Of a stretch of DNA of 64,000 nucleotides, positions 49,950-61,750 are shown one piece after another. Under the pieces are notes generated by a model. The model ran no database searches, had not been told where the DNA came from, and saw nothing but the letters and a program-made list of their open reading frames with translations. Every line of letters begins with the position of its first letter. Position 1 is the stretch's first letter. Source of the stretch: Cellulomonas sp. URHD0024 (GTDB lineage: Bacteria > Actinomycetota > Actinomycetes > Actinomycetales > Cellulomonadaceae); assembly GCF_000426185.1 (NCBI RefSeq), contig NZ_KE384506.1, positions 237,067-301,066 of the forward strand, read 5' to 3'. Made by a program: the position numbers and the translations under genes.

Positions 49950-50624
49950 ATGAGGCATATTGAGCATGTGCCCACCACGTCGCAGATCCGGGTCTTTCTT
50001 CTCGACGACCATGAGGTCGTCCGTCAGGGCCTGCTGCGGCTGATCGACGCCGACCCGGACATGTCCGTCGTGGGCGAGGCGTCGACGGTCGCCGAGGCCC
50101 TGGTGCGGGCACCAGTCGCGAAGGCCGACGTGGCGCTTCTCGACGTGCGGCTTCCCGACGGCAGCGGGGTCGAGGTGTGCCGCGAGCTCTCGTCGTCGGA
50201 CAGCGGGCTGCGGTGCCTGATGCTCACGTCCTACGAAGACGACGAGGCGCTCCTGGCCGCCATCACCGCGGGTGCCGCAGGCTACGTGCTCAAGGAGATC
50301 CGCGGGCCGCAGCTGCTCGACTCGATCCGCGCCGTCGCTGCGGGCCGGTCGTTGATCGACCCCGCCACCAAGGCGCGCGTGCTCGAGCGCGTCCGCGAGT
50401 CCCAGGGCCACGACGCACGTCTCGACCTGCTCACGCCCCAGGAGAGCGCGGTGCTGGACCTCATCGGCGAGGGCCTGACCAACCGCGAGATCGCCGGCAA
50501 GATGTTCCTGGCGGAGAAGACGGTCAAGAACTACATCTCGAGCCTGCTCGCCAAGCTCGGCGTCCGCGGCCGCACGCAGGCGGCCCTGTTCATCGCCGAA
50601 CAGCACCGAGCAACAGACCGCTGA
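49950..50624 (+). CDS. NarL/DosR-type response regulator
   Basis: Product of 224 residues. Receiver domain: FLLDDHEVVRQGL, phospho-acceptor Asp65 in LLDVRLPDGSG, and LTSYEDDEAL with the conserved Thr/Ser, then GYVLKEIRG. C-terminal LuxR-type HTH: LTPQESAVLDLIGEGLTNREIAGKMFLAEKTVKNYISSLLAKLG. Sequence and neighbours (flavodoxin, GAF kinase, USP) match the DosR/DevR group. It should bind the GGGNC-N4-GNCCC sites found nearby. The ATG at 49950 has AGGCG upstream; GTG at 49968 is an alternative that would make the Asp residue 59. The 3' end overlaps the convergent flavodoxin gene by 35 nt. Confidence 0.9.
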   Translation: MRHIEHVPTTSQIRVFLLDDHEVVRQGLLRLIDADPDMSVVGEASTVAEALVRAPVAKADVALLDVRLPDGSGVEVCRELSSSDSGLRCLMLTSYEDDEALLAAITAGAAGYVLKEIRGPQLLDSIRAVAAGRSLIDPATKARVLERVRESQGHDARLDLLTPQESAVLDLIGEGLTNREIAGKMFLAEKTVKNYISSLLAKLGVRGRTQAALFIAEQHRATDR

Positions 50625-51114
50625 GGCTCACGCCCCAGGTGTACGCCCGGTCCAGCTCGCCGTCGCGGAGCGGACCCTTGAGGCCCTCCACCCAGAAGCT
50701 CTCCGCCTCTGCTGTCAGCTCGAACCCGCCCTTGTTGAGCAGGCGCCACGCTCCGACCGCCGCCGATCCCGGCACGTGCGGGCTGTGGATGCGGGTGTCG
50801 AACGTCGCCGAGTAGACCGGCCGGTTCGGCGGCTCCAGCTGGTGCAGCCACTCGCGGACGCCGGTCGTCGGGCACGTCGTCGGGAGACCTGCCTTCGCCT
50901 GCGCATCCTGGCGGGTGGACGGCCGGCTCATGCCGAAGGCCTGCGTCGGGCCGCCGACCACCAGGAGCTGCAGAGACGGGGGCAGGCTCGTCGGCGCCAC
51001 GTCGACGCGCCGCAACGCCGCGTCCTCGACGTGGTCCGCCAGGCCGCGCCACACGGCCTCGGCGACCATGCCCGTGTTCCCGAACGACGACTCGTACACG
51101 ACAAGTGCTCGCAT
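50590..51114 (-). CDS. Flavodoxin family protein
   Basis: Product of 174 residues. The FMN phosphate loop is seen at the start (VVYESSFGNTGMVAEAV), followed by VVGGPTQAFGMSRPSTR and the C-terminal WGVSLSGLLLGA. It should carry FMN and act as a low-potential electron carrier or sensor. ATG at 51114 is preferred to GTG at 51123: AGGGAGG is 9 nt upstream of the ATG but too close to the GTG. It lies between regulator and kinase, on the opposite strand, and its promoter region holds a DosR-box-like site (51171-51185) shared with the kinase gene. Confidence 0.88.
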   Translation of the reverse strand: MRALVVYESSFGNTGMVAEAVWRGLADHVEDAALRRVDVAPTSLPPSLQLLVVGGPTQAFGMSRPSTRQDAQAKAGLPTTCPTTGVREWLHQLEPPNRPVYSATFDTRIHSPHVPGSAAVGAWRLLNKGGFELTAEAESFWVEGLKGPLRDGELDRAYTWGVSLSGLLLGAVRR

Positions 51115-51170
51115 CGTCTCCACCTCCCTGTGTCGCTTTTCAGTGTTCGGCGCGGCCCCCCGTGCCCCCA

Positions 51171-51185
51171 GGGCCGAACGACCCT
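51171..51185. promoter_or_regulatory. DosR-box-like site A (GGGCCGAACGACCCT)
   Basis: Fits GGGNC-N4-GNCCC, the skeleton of the M. tuberculosis DosR box. It lies 12 bp upstream of the kinase -10 box (51198), in the -35 region, and 57 bp from the divergent flavodoxin start. Confidence 0.5.
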
Positions 51186-51197
51186 GATCCGGCGGCT

Positions 51198-51203
51198 TAT
51201 GCT
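51198..51203 (+). promoter_or_regulatory. -10 element TATGCT, leaderless start of the GAF kinase gene
   Basis: TATGCT, 6 nt, then ATG at 51210, 12 bp after the DosR-box-like site. Confidence 0.6.
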
Positions 51204-51209
51204 CCGAGC

Positions 51210-52742
<1,533 letters not shown>

Positions 52743-52771
52743 GGCGCCACCTCAGGCACACACCCTCGTGC

Positions 52772-53647
52772 TCAGCCCTGCCCGTGCACCACCAGCACCG
52801 GGCACGTGGCGGAACGCACCACGTCGGTGCTCACGGACCCCAGCAGCATCCCGCGGAAGCTGCCGAGCCCGCGCGTGCCCACCACGAGCAGCGCTGCCTC
52901 GCGCGCGATCCCCACCAGCGCGGTCGCCGGGTCGTCGTCGACGAGCTCGAGCCGGACCTCCAGCCCGGGGTTCTCGCGCACCAGCGAGTCCTGGACGCGG
53001 CGTGCTGCCCGGTGTGTCGGGTCGTCGACGTCGTGCGTGGACAACGGCGGAACGCTGCCCGTGCTGTACGGGTCGGGGACGGTCGGCCGGGCGTGCACGA
53101 GGACGAGCGTGCGGCCTCGCATCCACGCCTCGCGGGCCGCGACACGGGCCGCCTCGATCGACGCCGACGAGCCGTCGACGCCGACCACGATGGGCGCCTC
53201 CGGCGGGGTCGGCAGGTCGGGGGCGTGCCGGACGACGGCGACCGGGCAGCGTGCGTGGGCCGCCAGGTGCGCCCCGAGCACACCGGTGCGTCCCCGGGCG
53301 CTGGGCTGTCCGGCGCCGACCACGACAAGCTGGGCATCCGTGCTGAGGTCGCGCAGCTCGGGGATGGCCGGCCCGTGCCGCACGTCGACGGAGATCTCCA
53401 GGCTCGGGTGTCGCCTGCCCTCGCGCTGCTGCAGCCGGGACAGGTAGCCCTTCGCCTCGATCTCGGCGTCGGCCACGTCGATCACCGGGTAGGTGCCCCA
53501 CCAGCTGGACATCCAGGGGGTGTCGACGACCTGGGTCAGGACCACCGAGGCGCGCCGGCGCACCGCCTCCGCAACGCCCCACGCGAGGGTTCCCGCACTG
53601 TGGGCCGCACCGTCCAGAGCGATGACGACGGATCCGTCGGTACGCAT
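52772..53647 (-). CDS. Tandem universal stress protein (two USP domains)
   Basis: Product of 291 residues with two USP domains (about 6-145 and 152-288). The second has the full ATP-binding pattern: VGVDGSSAS and VVGTRGLGSFRGMLLGSVSTDVVRSATCPVLVV (G-2x-G-9x-GS). The first is partly degenerate. Such double-domain USPs are DosR-regulon members in mycobacteria and respond to hypoxia and dormancy. ATG at 53647 with GAGGAGG upstream. It converges with the kinase gene (29 bp apart), and its promoter region contains DosR-box-like sites B and C. Confidence 0.9.
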   Translation of the reverse strand: MRTDGSVVIALDGAAHSAGTLAWGVAEAVRRRASVVLTQVVDTPWMSSWWGTYPVIDVADAEIEAKGYLSRLQQREGRRHPSLEISVDVRHGPAIPELRDLSTDAQLVVVGAGQPSARGRTGVLGAHLAAHARCPVAVVRHAPDLPTPPEAPIVVGVDGSSASIEAARVAAREAWMRGRTLVLVHARPTVPDPYSTGSVPPLSTHDVDDPTHRAARRVQDSLVRENPGLEVRLELVDDDPATALVGIAREAALLVVGTRGLGSFRGMLLGSVSTDVVRSATCPVLVVHGQG

Positions 53648-53742
53648 GGGAGCCTCCTCGATCCCCGCGGGGGCGCACGACAAGTCGTCGTGGACTCTTC
53701 CCGCTGACCTCGAGACTGCACCCCGGGGTGGTGGCCCGTCCC

Positions 53743-53757
53743 GGGACCAACGGCCCT
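53743..53757. promoter_or_regulatory. DosR-box-like site B (GGGACCAACGGCCCT)
   Basis: Fits GGGNC-N4-GNCCC exactly; about 96 bp upstream of the divergent USP start and 133 bp upstream of the membrane protein at 53890. Confidence 0.5.
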
Positions 53758-53786
53758 GACCAGGGCGCTGGAACCGTTCTCACGAG

Positions 53787-53800
53787 AGGACGTTCGGCCC
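53787..53800 (-). promoter_or_regulatory. DosR-box-like site C (GGGCCGAACGTCCT, reverse strand)
   Basis: Shares GGGCCGAACG with site A and matches the skeleton except for the final C; 89 bp upstream of the gene at 53890. Confidence 0.4.
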
Positions 53801-53889
53801 TAACTGCCTCCTGTGGCGGCCCCGCACAGTTGACCCATCGGAACACCACCCCGGGGTCAACAGACCCCCCGCAATGAGGAGAAGGTCCC

Positions 53890-54480
53890 ATGGCCACCAC
53901 CCACCACCCCGAGGTTGTGACATCGCAGCGCGTGGCGACGTCCGGACAGGGCGTCATGTCCTCCGTACGCCAGCCTGACGGTGTGGTGCGCATCCTGGGC
54001 ATCCTGACGATGATCGCTGGGGCGGTCTTCCTCATCGCCGGTGGTGTCACCTGGGGAGCGGTCTCCTCGAACCTCAAGGCCGAGAAGATCACCGTCTCGC
54101 CGGACGCCGCGCACTTCGGCGGCGCCGCCGTCGACACGCCGTGGGAGGCCTTCTCGCAGGCGGACATCATCAAGCACCACTCGCTCAAGGCGACCGGCGG
54201 CCAGACCTACGCCGAGGTCAGCTCGCAGGCCAAGGCGCTCGGTGACAAGCTGACCGCCGACGGTGTGTCGGCCGCCGACCAGGCCGCCAACCCCGACCTC
54301 GCGAAGCTCAACGGTCTCAAGCAGGTCGTCATGACCGGCTCGTTCCTGCGGGCCTCGCTGTTCACCTCGGTCGTCGCGTTCGGCGTCGCCGCCCTGGTCA
54401 TGGGCATCGGCGTGGTCTTCGGCCTCGTCGGCTACGCGATCACCCGGAGCCAGAAGAAGGACGCAGCAGCTGTCGCCTGA
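53890..54480 (+). CDS. Membrane protein (family often mislabelled 'aromatic ring-opening dioxygenase LigA')
   Basis: Product of 196 residues. Two hydrophobic spans flank an extracytoplasmic region: VRILGILTMIAGAVFLIAGGVTW (about residues 33-55), then LKAEKITVSPDAAHFGG, TPWEAFSQADIIKHHSL and TYAEVS, then FLRASLFTSVVAFGVAALVMGIGVVFGLVG (about 152-182). The family is common in actinobacteria; no dioxygenase residues are present and the LigA label is an old annotation error. Real function unknown. GAGGAGAAGG precedes the ATG. It sits with the DosRS-like genes and downstream of sites B and C, suggesting redox-dependent expression. Confidence 0.8.
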   Translation: MATTHHPEVVTSQRVATSGQGVMSSVRQPDGVVRILGILTMIAGAVFLIAGGVTWGAVSSNLKAEKITVSPDAAHFGGAAVDTPWEAFSQADIIKHHSLKATGGQTYAEVSSQAKALGDKLTADGVSAADQAANPDLAKLNGLKQVVMTGSFLRASLFTSVVAFGVAALVMGIGVVFGLVGYAITRSQKKDAAAVA

Positions 54481-54523
54481 TCTCCACCAGAGAAGCTGAC
54501 GGCCTGGTCCGTACCGCAGGACC

Positions 54524-54562
54524 CGAAGGGCGCGACACCATCCCCAGGTGTCGCGCCCTTCG
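54524..54562. terminator. Bidirectional hairpin
   Basis: 16-bp perfect arms at 54524-54539 and 54547-54562, 7-nt loop; separates the convergent gene at 53890 and the holin-like gene. Confidence 0.88.
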
Positions 54563-54570
54563 GCGTCGCG

Positions 54571-54963
54571 TCAGGCTGCCGCGCGATTCTTCTCGACGCG
54601 GTCCTTCACGAACAGGACCGGCAGGAGCAGGGTGGCGAGCATCGTGACGATCCAGACCAGGATCGTGCCGAAGAACCACGCCTGTGCGTCGTCGATCGTG
54701 ATCGCCCCGTTGATCGCGGTGGCGACGAGCAGCGCGACGAACGTCGAGATGAGCCCGACGGCTCCGGTCAGCGCGCTCGCGTTCTTCGCGGTCGTCTTCA
54801 GGAAGAAGGGCGACAGGATGCTCTGCAGCACGGCGAACACGAGCACGGCGATGAGGAACCCCTCCGCCTTCACGTGGAAGCCGTCGACGATCAGGGACGT
54901 GAGCCACAGCCCGAGCGCGGACGAGCCGATGAAGATCGCCGTACGAATCAAGAACCGGATCAT
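54571..54963 (-). CDS. Phage holin family (holin_4_2-like) membrane protein
   Basis: Product of 130 residues with four membrane helices: FLIRTAIFIGSSALGLWLTSLIV, FLIAVLVFAVLQSILSPFFL, GAVGLISTFVALLVATAI and FFGTILVWIVTMLATLLLPVLFV. It belongs to a chromosomal membrane family named from weak holin resemblance; there are no phage genes around it, so lysis is unlikely. ATG at 54963 with GAGGGG upstream; the C-terminus is basic (KDRVEKNR). Single-gene unit between a terminator and the glgP promoter region. Confidence 0.85.
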   Translation of the reverse strand: MIRFLIRTAIFIGSSALGLWLTSLIVDGFHVKAEGFLIAVLVFAVLQSILSPFFLKTTAKNASALTGAVGLISTFVALLVATAINGAITIDDAQAWFFGTILVWIVTMLATLLLPVLFVKDRVEKNRAAA

Positions 54964-55117
54964 CGGTGGACCCCTCGTGAGATGAGACCGGCGGCGCGGT
55001 CTCTGCGCTTCACCCTAGGGACTGGGGCGTCGTCGGGGAATCCCTCGGCAAACGTGCTGTGACCTGATCGATTGTTGCGAGTGATCGCACTCATGTGCCC
55101 GGTTCACGCTCTGCCGC

Positions 55118-55123
55118 TACCGT
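55118..55123 (+). promoter_or_regulatory. -10 element TACCGT, leaderless start of glgP
   Basis: TACCGT, 7 nt, then GTG at 55131. Confidence 0.55.
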
Positions 55124-55130
55124 GACAAGC

Positions 55131-57602
<2,472 letters not shown>

Positions 57603-57651
57603 GCCGCGCCCGCAGGGACGGGCCCGGGCGTGCCGGTCCGCCGCCCGGGCC

Positions 57652-57657
57652 TACCCT
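57652..57657 (+). promoter_or_regulatory. -10 element TACCCT, leaderless start
   Basis: TACCCT, 7 nt, then GTG at 57665. Confidence 0.55.
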
Positions 57658-57664
57658 TGCCCTT

Positions 57665-58087
57665 GTGACACCGCCCAAGAAGTCCCAGGAGATGAAGGCG
57701 TCGACCGCCGCCGCCAAGCTCGACGTGTACCTGCCGGCGACGCCCGCGGAGTTCCAGGCGTCGTCCGTGAGTCGCGAGGAGCTGACCGAGCTGCAGCGCA
57801 ACCCGCCGCAGTGGCTGGTCGACCTCCGTCGCGACGGACCGCACCCCCGCTCCGTGATCGCCGGCCGGCTGCGCATCTCGATCGCGGGCCTGGCGCGCGG
57901 CGGCGTCACCGACCCACTGAGCACCGCCGAGATCGAGGCCCTGCAGGCCGACCCGCCGTCCTGGTTGGTCCGCGAGCGGGAGATCGCCGCCGAGGTTCGT
58001 CGCGAGGAGCGCCGCCAGGAGTCCCGCGAGGCCGACCGCCGAGCCGCAGCGGCAGCAGCCGCAGCCCCGGAGAAGCCCAAGCGCTGA
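57665..58087 (+). CDS. DUF5997 family protein
   Basis: Product of 140 residues. The conserved core runs from QEMKASTAAAKLDVYLPATPAEFQAS through LQRNPPQWLVDLRRDGPHPR and VIAGRLRISIAGLARGGVTDPLS to LQADPPSWLVREREI, containing a repeated PPxWLV unit; the C-terminus is a charged Arg/Glu/Ala helix. Actinobacterial DUF5997 genes are often beside LysR-effector-like genes, as here (convergent, 45 bp apart). A small nucleic-acid-binding role is conceivable but not shown. Confidence 0.88.
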   Translation: MTPPKKSQEMKASTAAAKLDVYLPATPAEFQASSVSREELTELQRNPPQWLVDLRRDGPHPRSVIAGRLRISIAGLARGGVTDPLSTAEIEALQADPPSWLVREREIAAEVRREERRQESREADRRAAAAAAAAPEKPKR

Positions 58088-58132
58088 TCCTCACGGCCGC
58101 GGCCGATGGCCCGCGGCGCCCGCTGTTGCCTC

Positions 58133-58900
58133 TCAGCGCGGGCGGCGGGGCTTCGGCTTGGGCTTGCCCTTGGCCGTCGGGCGGGGTTTCGACGAGGCTG
58201 GTTTTGACGAGGTTCTCGACGACGCGTCGCGGGGCTTGTGCAGCTTCTTCTGGGGCGGTTCCGGGGCCGGCGGGGCGCCGCGGCCGCGGCTGGACGACGC
58301 CGTGCGTCCGCGGACGATGCCGATGAACTCCTCGGTCAGGTCGTCGTACCGGTCGGTGACCCAGGCGAGCCCGATCGCGGAGCCCGGCGCGTCCCGGACG
58401 GTGCGCACGGTCAGGCCGCGGCGCTGGTGCAGGCGACCGATCGACTGCGGCACGACGAGCACGCCCACGCCGGCCGCGACGAGATCCACGGCGTCGGACG
58501 TCGTCTCCACCACGCCACCCACGAACGGTGTGCCCGGGGGAGCGGCCCAGCCGAGGGTGTCGTCGAGCGGGACGACGAGGGTCTCGTCGGAGAGGTCGGC
58601 GGCATCGATCTCGTCGTCGGCTGCCGTGACCAGGTGGTCCTTGGGCACGACGACGACCGTGGCCTCCGTGTACAGCGGGATCACGGAGAGCTCGTCGGCG
58701 ACCGGGAGGCGGACCAGCGCGACGTCGGCGGACCCTGCCCGCAGATGCGCGACCGCCTCGGCCGGCGAGCAGTGCACCAGCTCCACGGGCACGTCGGCCA
58801 GCCGCTCCTGCCAGACGCGCAGCCAGCGGTCCGGGTTCACGCCGGGCACCAGCGCGATCCGGAACGACGTGACGCGCAGGGAGGCGGTGTCGTCGGTCAT
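58133..58900 (-). CDS. LysR-type substrate-binding domain protein without HTH, with basic tail
   Basis: Product of 255 residues. Residues about 10-200 form the LysR effector domain (FRIALVPGVNPDRWLRVWQERL, GSADVALVRLPV, VIPLYTEATVVVVPKDHLV, DAVDLVAAGVGVLVVPQSI). The N-terminal winged helix of LysR regulators is missing: the frame starts at the trmB stop and no HTH sequence lies upstream. Instead the last 55 residues are extremely Lys/Arg/Pro/Ser-rich (from PPQKKLHKPRD on), a likely nucleic-acid-binding tail. ATG at 58900 overlaps trmB's stop (ATGA). Confidence 0.85.
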   Translation of the reverse strand: MTDDTASLRVTSFRIALVPGVNPDRWLRVWQERLADVPVELVHCSPAEAVAHLRAGSADVALVRLPVADELSVIPLYTEATVVVVPKDHLVTAADDEIDAADLSDETLVVPLDDTLGWAAPPGTPFVGGVVETTSDAVDLVAAGVGVLVVPQSIGRLHQRRGLTVRTVRDAPGSAIGLAWVTDRYDDLTEEFIGIVRGRTASSSRGRGAPPAPEPPQKKLHKPRDASSRTSSKPASSKPRPTAKGKPKPKPRRPR

Positions 58901-59619
58901 CGGACGCGCCGGAAGATCAGGTCCCGGACCTCGTGGCCGAGGTCGAGGCCGCGCTGTTCGAACTTGGTGACCGGCCGGTGGGAAGGACGGTCCACGAAGC
59001 CGGAGGCGGTGTTCTCCAGGAACGGGTCCGCCGAGAGCGCCTCGATCATGGCGTCCGCATAGTCCACCCAGTCCGTCGCGCAGTGCAGTACCCCTCCGAC
59101 GACCAGCCGCGACCGCAGAAGGGCCACATGGGAGGGCTGCACGAGCCGGCGCTTGTGATGACGCGCCTTGGGCCAGGGGTCCGGGAAGAACACGTGCACA
59201 GCGTCCAGCGACTCGGTCGGCAGAGCGCGACGGACCAGGTCGAGCGCGTCACCGTGCCCGACGCGCACGTTGGTCAGGCCCGCACGCGCGACGAGCCCGA
59301 GCAGCGACGCGACGCCCGGCAGGTGCGCCTCCAGGGCGAGGTAGTCCCGGGACGGGTCGGCAGCGGCCATCGCGGCGGTCGTCTCGCCCATCCCTGAGCC
59401 GATCTCCAGGACCAGCGGGGCGGAGCGACCGAACATCCCCGTGGTGTCCAGCGGACCGTCGGCCACGTCGTCGTGCACCGAGAAGCCGAAGACCGGGAAG
59501 TGGACGCGCAGGTCCTCCTCACGCTCGTGGCCCAGCGACGAGCGCCGCGGGTGGTACGTCCGCAGCGGCTCGTGCGGGCGCGCGGCGACGAGGCGGAACG
59601 CGTCGGACGGGAGGCTCAC
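58897..59619 (-). CDS. trmB: tRNA (guanine-N7)-methyltransferase
   Basis: Product of 240 residues; methylates G46 of tRNA variable loops with SAM. Motifs: SAM-binding LEIGSGMGETTAAMA, DALDLVRRALPTESLDAVHVFFPDPWPKARHHKRRLVQP (family signature PDPWPKxRHHKRR) and the C-terminal ATDWVDYADAMIEAL and TKFEQRG. GTG at 59619 is set by the -10 box TAGGCT. Its stop overlaps the LysR-effector gene. Confidence 0.95.
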   Translation of the reverse strand: MSLPSDAFRLVAARPHEPLRTYHPRRSSLGHEREEDLRVHFPVFGFSVHDDVADGPLDTTGMFGRSAPLVLEIGSGMGETTAAMAAADPSRDYLALEAHLPGVASLLGLVARAGLTNVRVGHGDALDLVRRALPTESLDAVHVFFPDPWPKARHHKRRLVQPSHVALLRSRLVVGGVLHCATDWVDYADAMIEALSADPFLENTASGFVDRPSHRPVTKFEQRGLDLGHEVRDLIFRRVR

Positions 59620-59625
59620 GCACCG

Positions 59626-59631
59626 AGCCTA
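59626..59631 (-). promoter_or_regulatory. -10 element TAGGCT (reverse strand), leaderless start of trmB
   Basis: On the reverse strand TAGGCT, 6 nt, then GTG ending at 59619. Confidence 0.6.
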
Positions 59632-59685
59632 GGCGGCTGGGGACGGACATCCGACCTCGGCGTGCAGCGCCGGCCGGGAAGGCCC

Positions 59686-60471
59686 TCATCCGGCGTCGCG
59701 TCGAGGTCCCATCACCGCGAACACCTCGCCGAACGGGCCCGACGCGATCGACATGCGCCCGAACGGTGTGTCGGTGGGTGGGCTGACCACGGTCCCGCCG
59801 AGGGACGCGACCGAGGCGGCGGCGTCGTCCGTGGAGGTGACCGCGAAGTACAGAGTCCACGCCGGTGGAGCAGAGGCACCTGCGGACGGGCTGTACTGGC
59901 CGACGCCGGCGAGCGGGCCCGAGCCCAGAGAGAGGGACGCGTAGGTGAACCCCGGGGCGCTGAGGTCCTCCACCTGGTATCCGAAGACGTCGCGGTAGAA
60001 GGCCAGGGCACGGGGCTGGTCGTGCACCATGACCTCCGTCCACGCGACCGAGCCCGGTTCCTCGTCGACGTCCCACCCGGTGTGCGTGCCGGACTGCCAC
60101 AGACCGAAGACGGCGTCGGTCGGGTCGGAGTACAGGCCCATCGTCCCGAAGCCGAGGATTCCCATGGGCGCGAGAACCACCCGGCCACCCGCGGACACCA
60201 CCTGGTCCGCGGTGGCGAGCAGGTCGTCGGTCGCGAGGTACACGCACCACGCAGGAGCGGGTGCCGACGAGGACTCCATGGGCTCGGTCAGCCCGACCAC
60301 CCGACGCCCGTCGAGGAACGCCTGCGTGTAGCCGCCGGTCTCCGGGCCGCCTACCTCGAACGTCCAACCGAACAGCGGCCCGTAGAACTCCCGGGCGGTG
60401 ATCAGGGACGGGACGGTGATGTCGGCCCAGGCCGGCGAGCCTTGCGGCCAGGCGTCACGGTGGGTCGTCAC
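59686..60471 (-). CDS. Double VOC (glyoxalase-like) domain protein
   Basis: Product of 261 residues with two vicinal-oxygen-chelate domains (about 8-125 and 135-255). Each has the paired motif: AWADITVPSLITAREFYGPLFGWTFE, later VAWTEVMVHDQPRALAFYRDVFGYQVED, and DPTDAVFGLWQ or FGEVFAVMGP. This matches actinobacterial glyoxalase/bleomycin-resistance-like proteins such as the 27 kDa antigen type. Substrate unknown. GTG at 60471 is chosen because family homology begins at once after it; the longer frame upstream overlaps the CDF gene's opposite strand and is not plausible. Confidence 0.85.
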   Translation of the reverse strand: MTTHRDAWPQGSPAWADITVPSLITAREFYGPLFGWTFEVGGPETGGYTQAFLDGRRVVGLTEPMESSSAPAPAWCVYLATDDLLATADQVVSAGGRVVLAPMGILGFGTMGLYSDPTDAVFGLWQSGTHTGWDVDEEPGSVAWTEVMVHDQPRALAFYRDVFGYQVEDLSAPGFTYASLSLGSGPLAGVGQYSPSAGASAPPAWTLYFAVTSTDDAAASVASLGGTVVSPPTDTPFGRMSIASGPFGEVFAVMGPRRDAG

Positions 60472-60549
60472 ATGGACCAGCAAACACCAGGGCCAGCATC
60501 GGCGCAGATCAGTCGCGCAGGTTCCTGCCCGATGTGCTACCCAGGGCAC

Positions 60550-61581
60550 ATGTCCGCGAGCGAGCCGAAGATCCCGGTGGTGCCGGAGGGTGCGGTGCCC
60601 GAGGACGCGGGGCGCGGGGACGGAGAGGCGCCGAAGGACGAGAGCGTCCTGACGGTCGTCGTCGCGTTCGGTGCCAACCTCCTCATCGCCGTCGCCAAGT
60701 CGATCGCCGCCGCGGTGACGGGGTCGGCGTCGATGCTCGCGGAGGCGGCGCACTCGTGGGCGGACACCGGCAACGAGGTCTTCCTGGTCATCGCGCAGCG
60801 GCGAGCGGCCAAGCCGGCGGACCCGACCCATCCGCTGGGCTACGGCCGTGAGGTCTACGTGTGGTCGCTGTTCGCTGCCATCGGGCTGTTCGCGGTCGGC
60901 GCCGGTGTCTCGGTCACCCACGGCATCCAGGAGCTGGTCCACCCGGAGCCTGCCGCCGACTTCGGCATCGCCTACATCGTGCTCGCGGTCAGTGCGCTGC
61001 TCGAGGGTGCGTCCTTCTTCCAGGCCTCCCGGCAGGCGAAACGTGCGGCCGCCCGGCTCGACCGGGACGTGATCGACCACCTCCTGTCGACCAGCGACCC
61101 GACGGTGCGGGCGGTGTTCTTCGAGGACGCTGCGGCCCTCGTCGGCATCGCGATCGCGTTCGCGGGGATCGGGCTGCACCAGCTCACCGGGTCGGCGACG
61201 CCGGACGCGATCGGCTCGATCCTCGTCGGCGTACTGCTCGGCGTCGTGGCGATCGTGCTGATCGACCGCAACCGGCGGTTCCTCGTCGGCGAGAGCGCGG
61301 ATCCTGACCTGCTGGACGCCGTGCTGCGCGAGCTGCTGAAGCAGGAACAGATCGCCCGGGTCACCGAGCTGCGGCTGGAGTACGTCGGCGCGCGGATGCT
61401 GTACCTCACCGGAGCGGTGGACCTCGTCGGCAACCCGACCGAGGACGACGCGTCTCACGTGCTCGCGTCGTTGGAACGGCGAATCGCCGCGAACTCCCAC
61501 ATCGTCGGTGCGCTGCTGTCCCTCGCCGAACCGGAGGACGTCTCGATCCTCCCGGTGAACGAGACTCCGACGGACTCTTGA
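60550..61581 (+). CDS. Cation diffusion facilitator (CDF) family transporter
   Basis: Product of 343 residues. Six membrane helices with the CDF signature SAAAVTGSASMLAEAAHSWADTGNEVFL (metal-site HSWAD) and the second site region FFEDAAALVGIAIAF, plus a C-terminal cytoplasmic domain (LLDAVLRELLKQEQIARVTELRLEYVGARML). It should exchange protons for a divalent metal such as Zn2+, Fe2+ or Mn2+. ATG at 60550; a TACCCA box 6 nt upstream resembles the leaderless pattern of neighbours but lacks its final T. It is divergent from the VOC gene. Confidence 0.9.
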   Translation: MSASEPKIPVVPEGAVPEDAGRGDGEAPKDESVLTVVVAFGANLLIAVAKSIAAAVTGSASMLAEAAHSWADTGNEVFLVIAQRRAAKPADPTHPLGYGREVYVWSLFAAIGLFAVGAGVSVTHGIQELVHPEPAADFGIAYIVLAVSALLEGASFFQASRQAKRAAARLDRDVIDHLLSTSDPTVRAVFFEDAAALVGIAIAFAGIGLHQLTGSATPDAIGSILVGVLLGVVAIVLIDRNRRFLVGESADPDLLDAVLRELLKQEQIARVTELRLEYVGARMLYLTGAVDLVGNPTEDDASHVLASLERRIAANSHIVGALLSLAEPEDVSILPVNETPTDS

Positions 61582-61600
61582 CGCACCCAGGACACCCCAC

Positions 61601-61750
61601 GTGGTCTCAGGGCACGCGACGGGCCTGGTCAGGATCCCCGTCGCCGTGCTCGACTACGAGGGGGTCCGGTTCTTCGCGGCCTCGGAGGAAGCCGTCACGC
61701 GCGGTCAGCAGCGGGTGACGGACCAGGACGACCGAGGGGCACACCCGTGA
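61601..61750 (+). CDS. Possible small protein upstream of the ClC-like gene
   Basis: A 49-codon frame starting GTG at 61601 (VVSGHATGLVRIPVAVLDYE...) with AGGA about 8 nt upstream, ending in a GTGA overlap with the channel gene. Codon use is high-GC3 like real genes, and the overlap suggests coupling. No homologue recognised; could be a leader or a small regulatory protein, or chance. Confidence 0.4.
   Translation: MVSGHATGLVRIPVAVLDYEGVRFFAASEEAVTRGQQRVTDQDDRGAHP

Noticed and set aside
53890..54480. Aromatic ring-opening dioxygenase (LigA)
   Set aside because: The label is common in databases but the protein is a two-span membrane protein without dioxygenase metal ligands.
54571..54963. 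Holin-like protein as evidence of a prophage
   Set aside because: No endolysin, capsid, tail or integrase genes nearby; the family is chromosomal.
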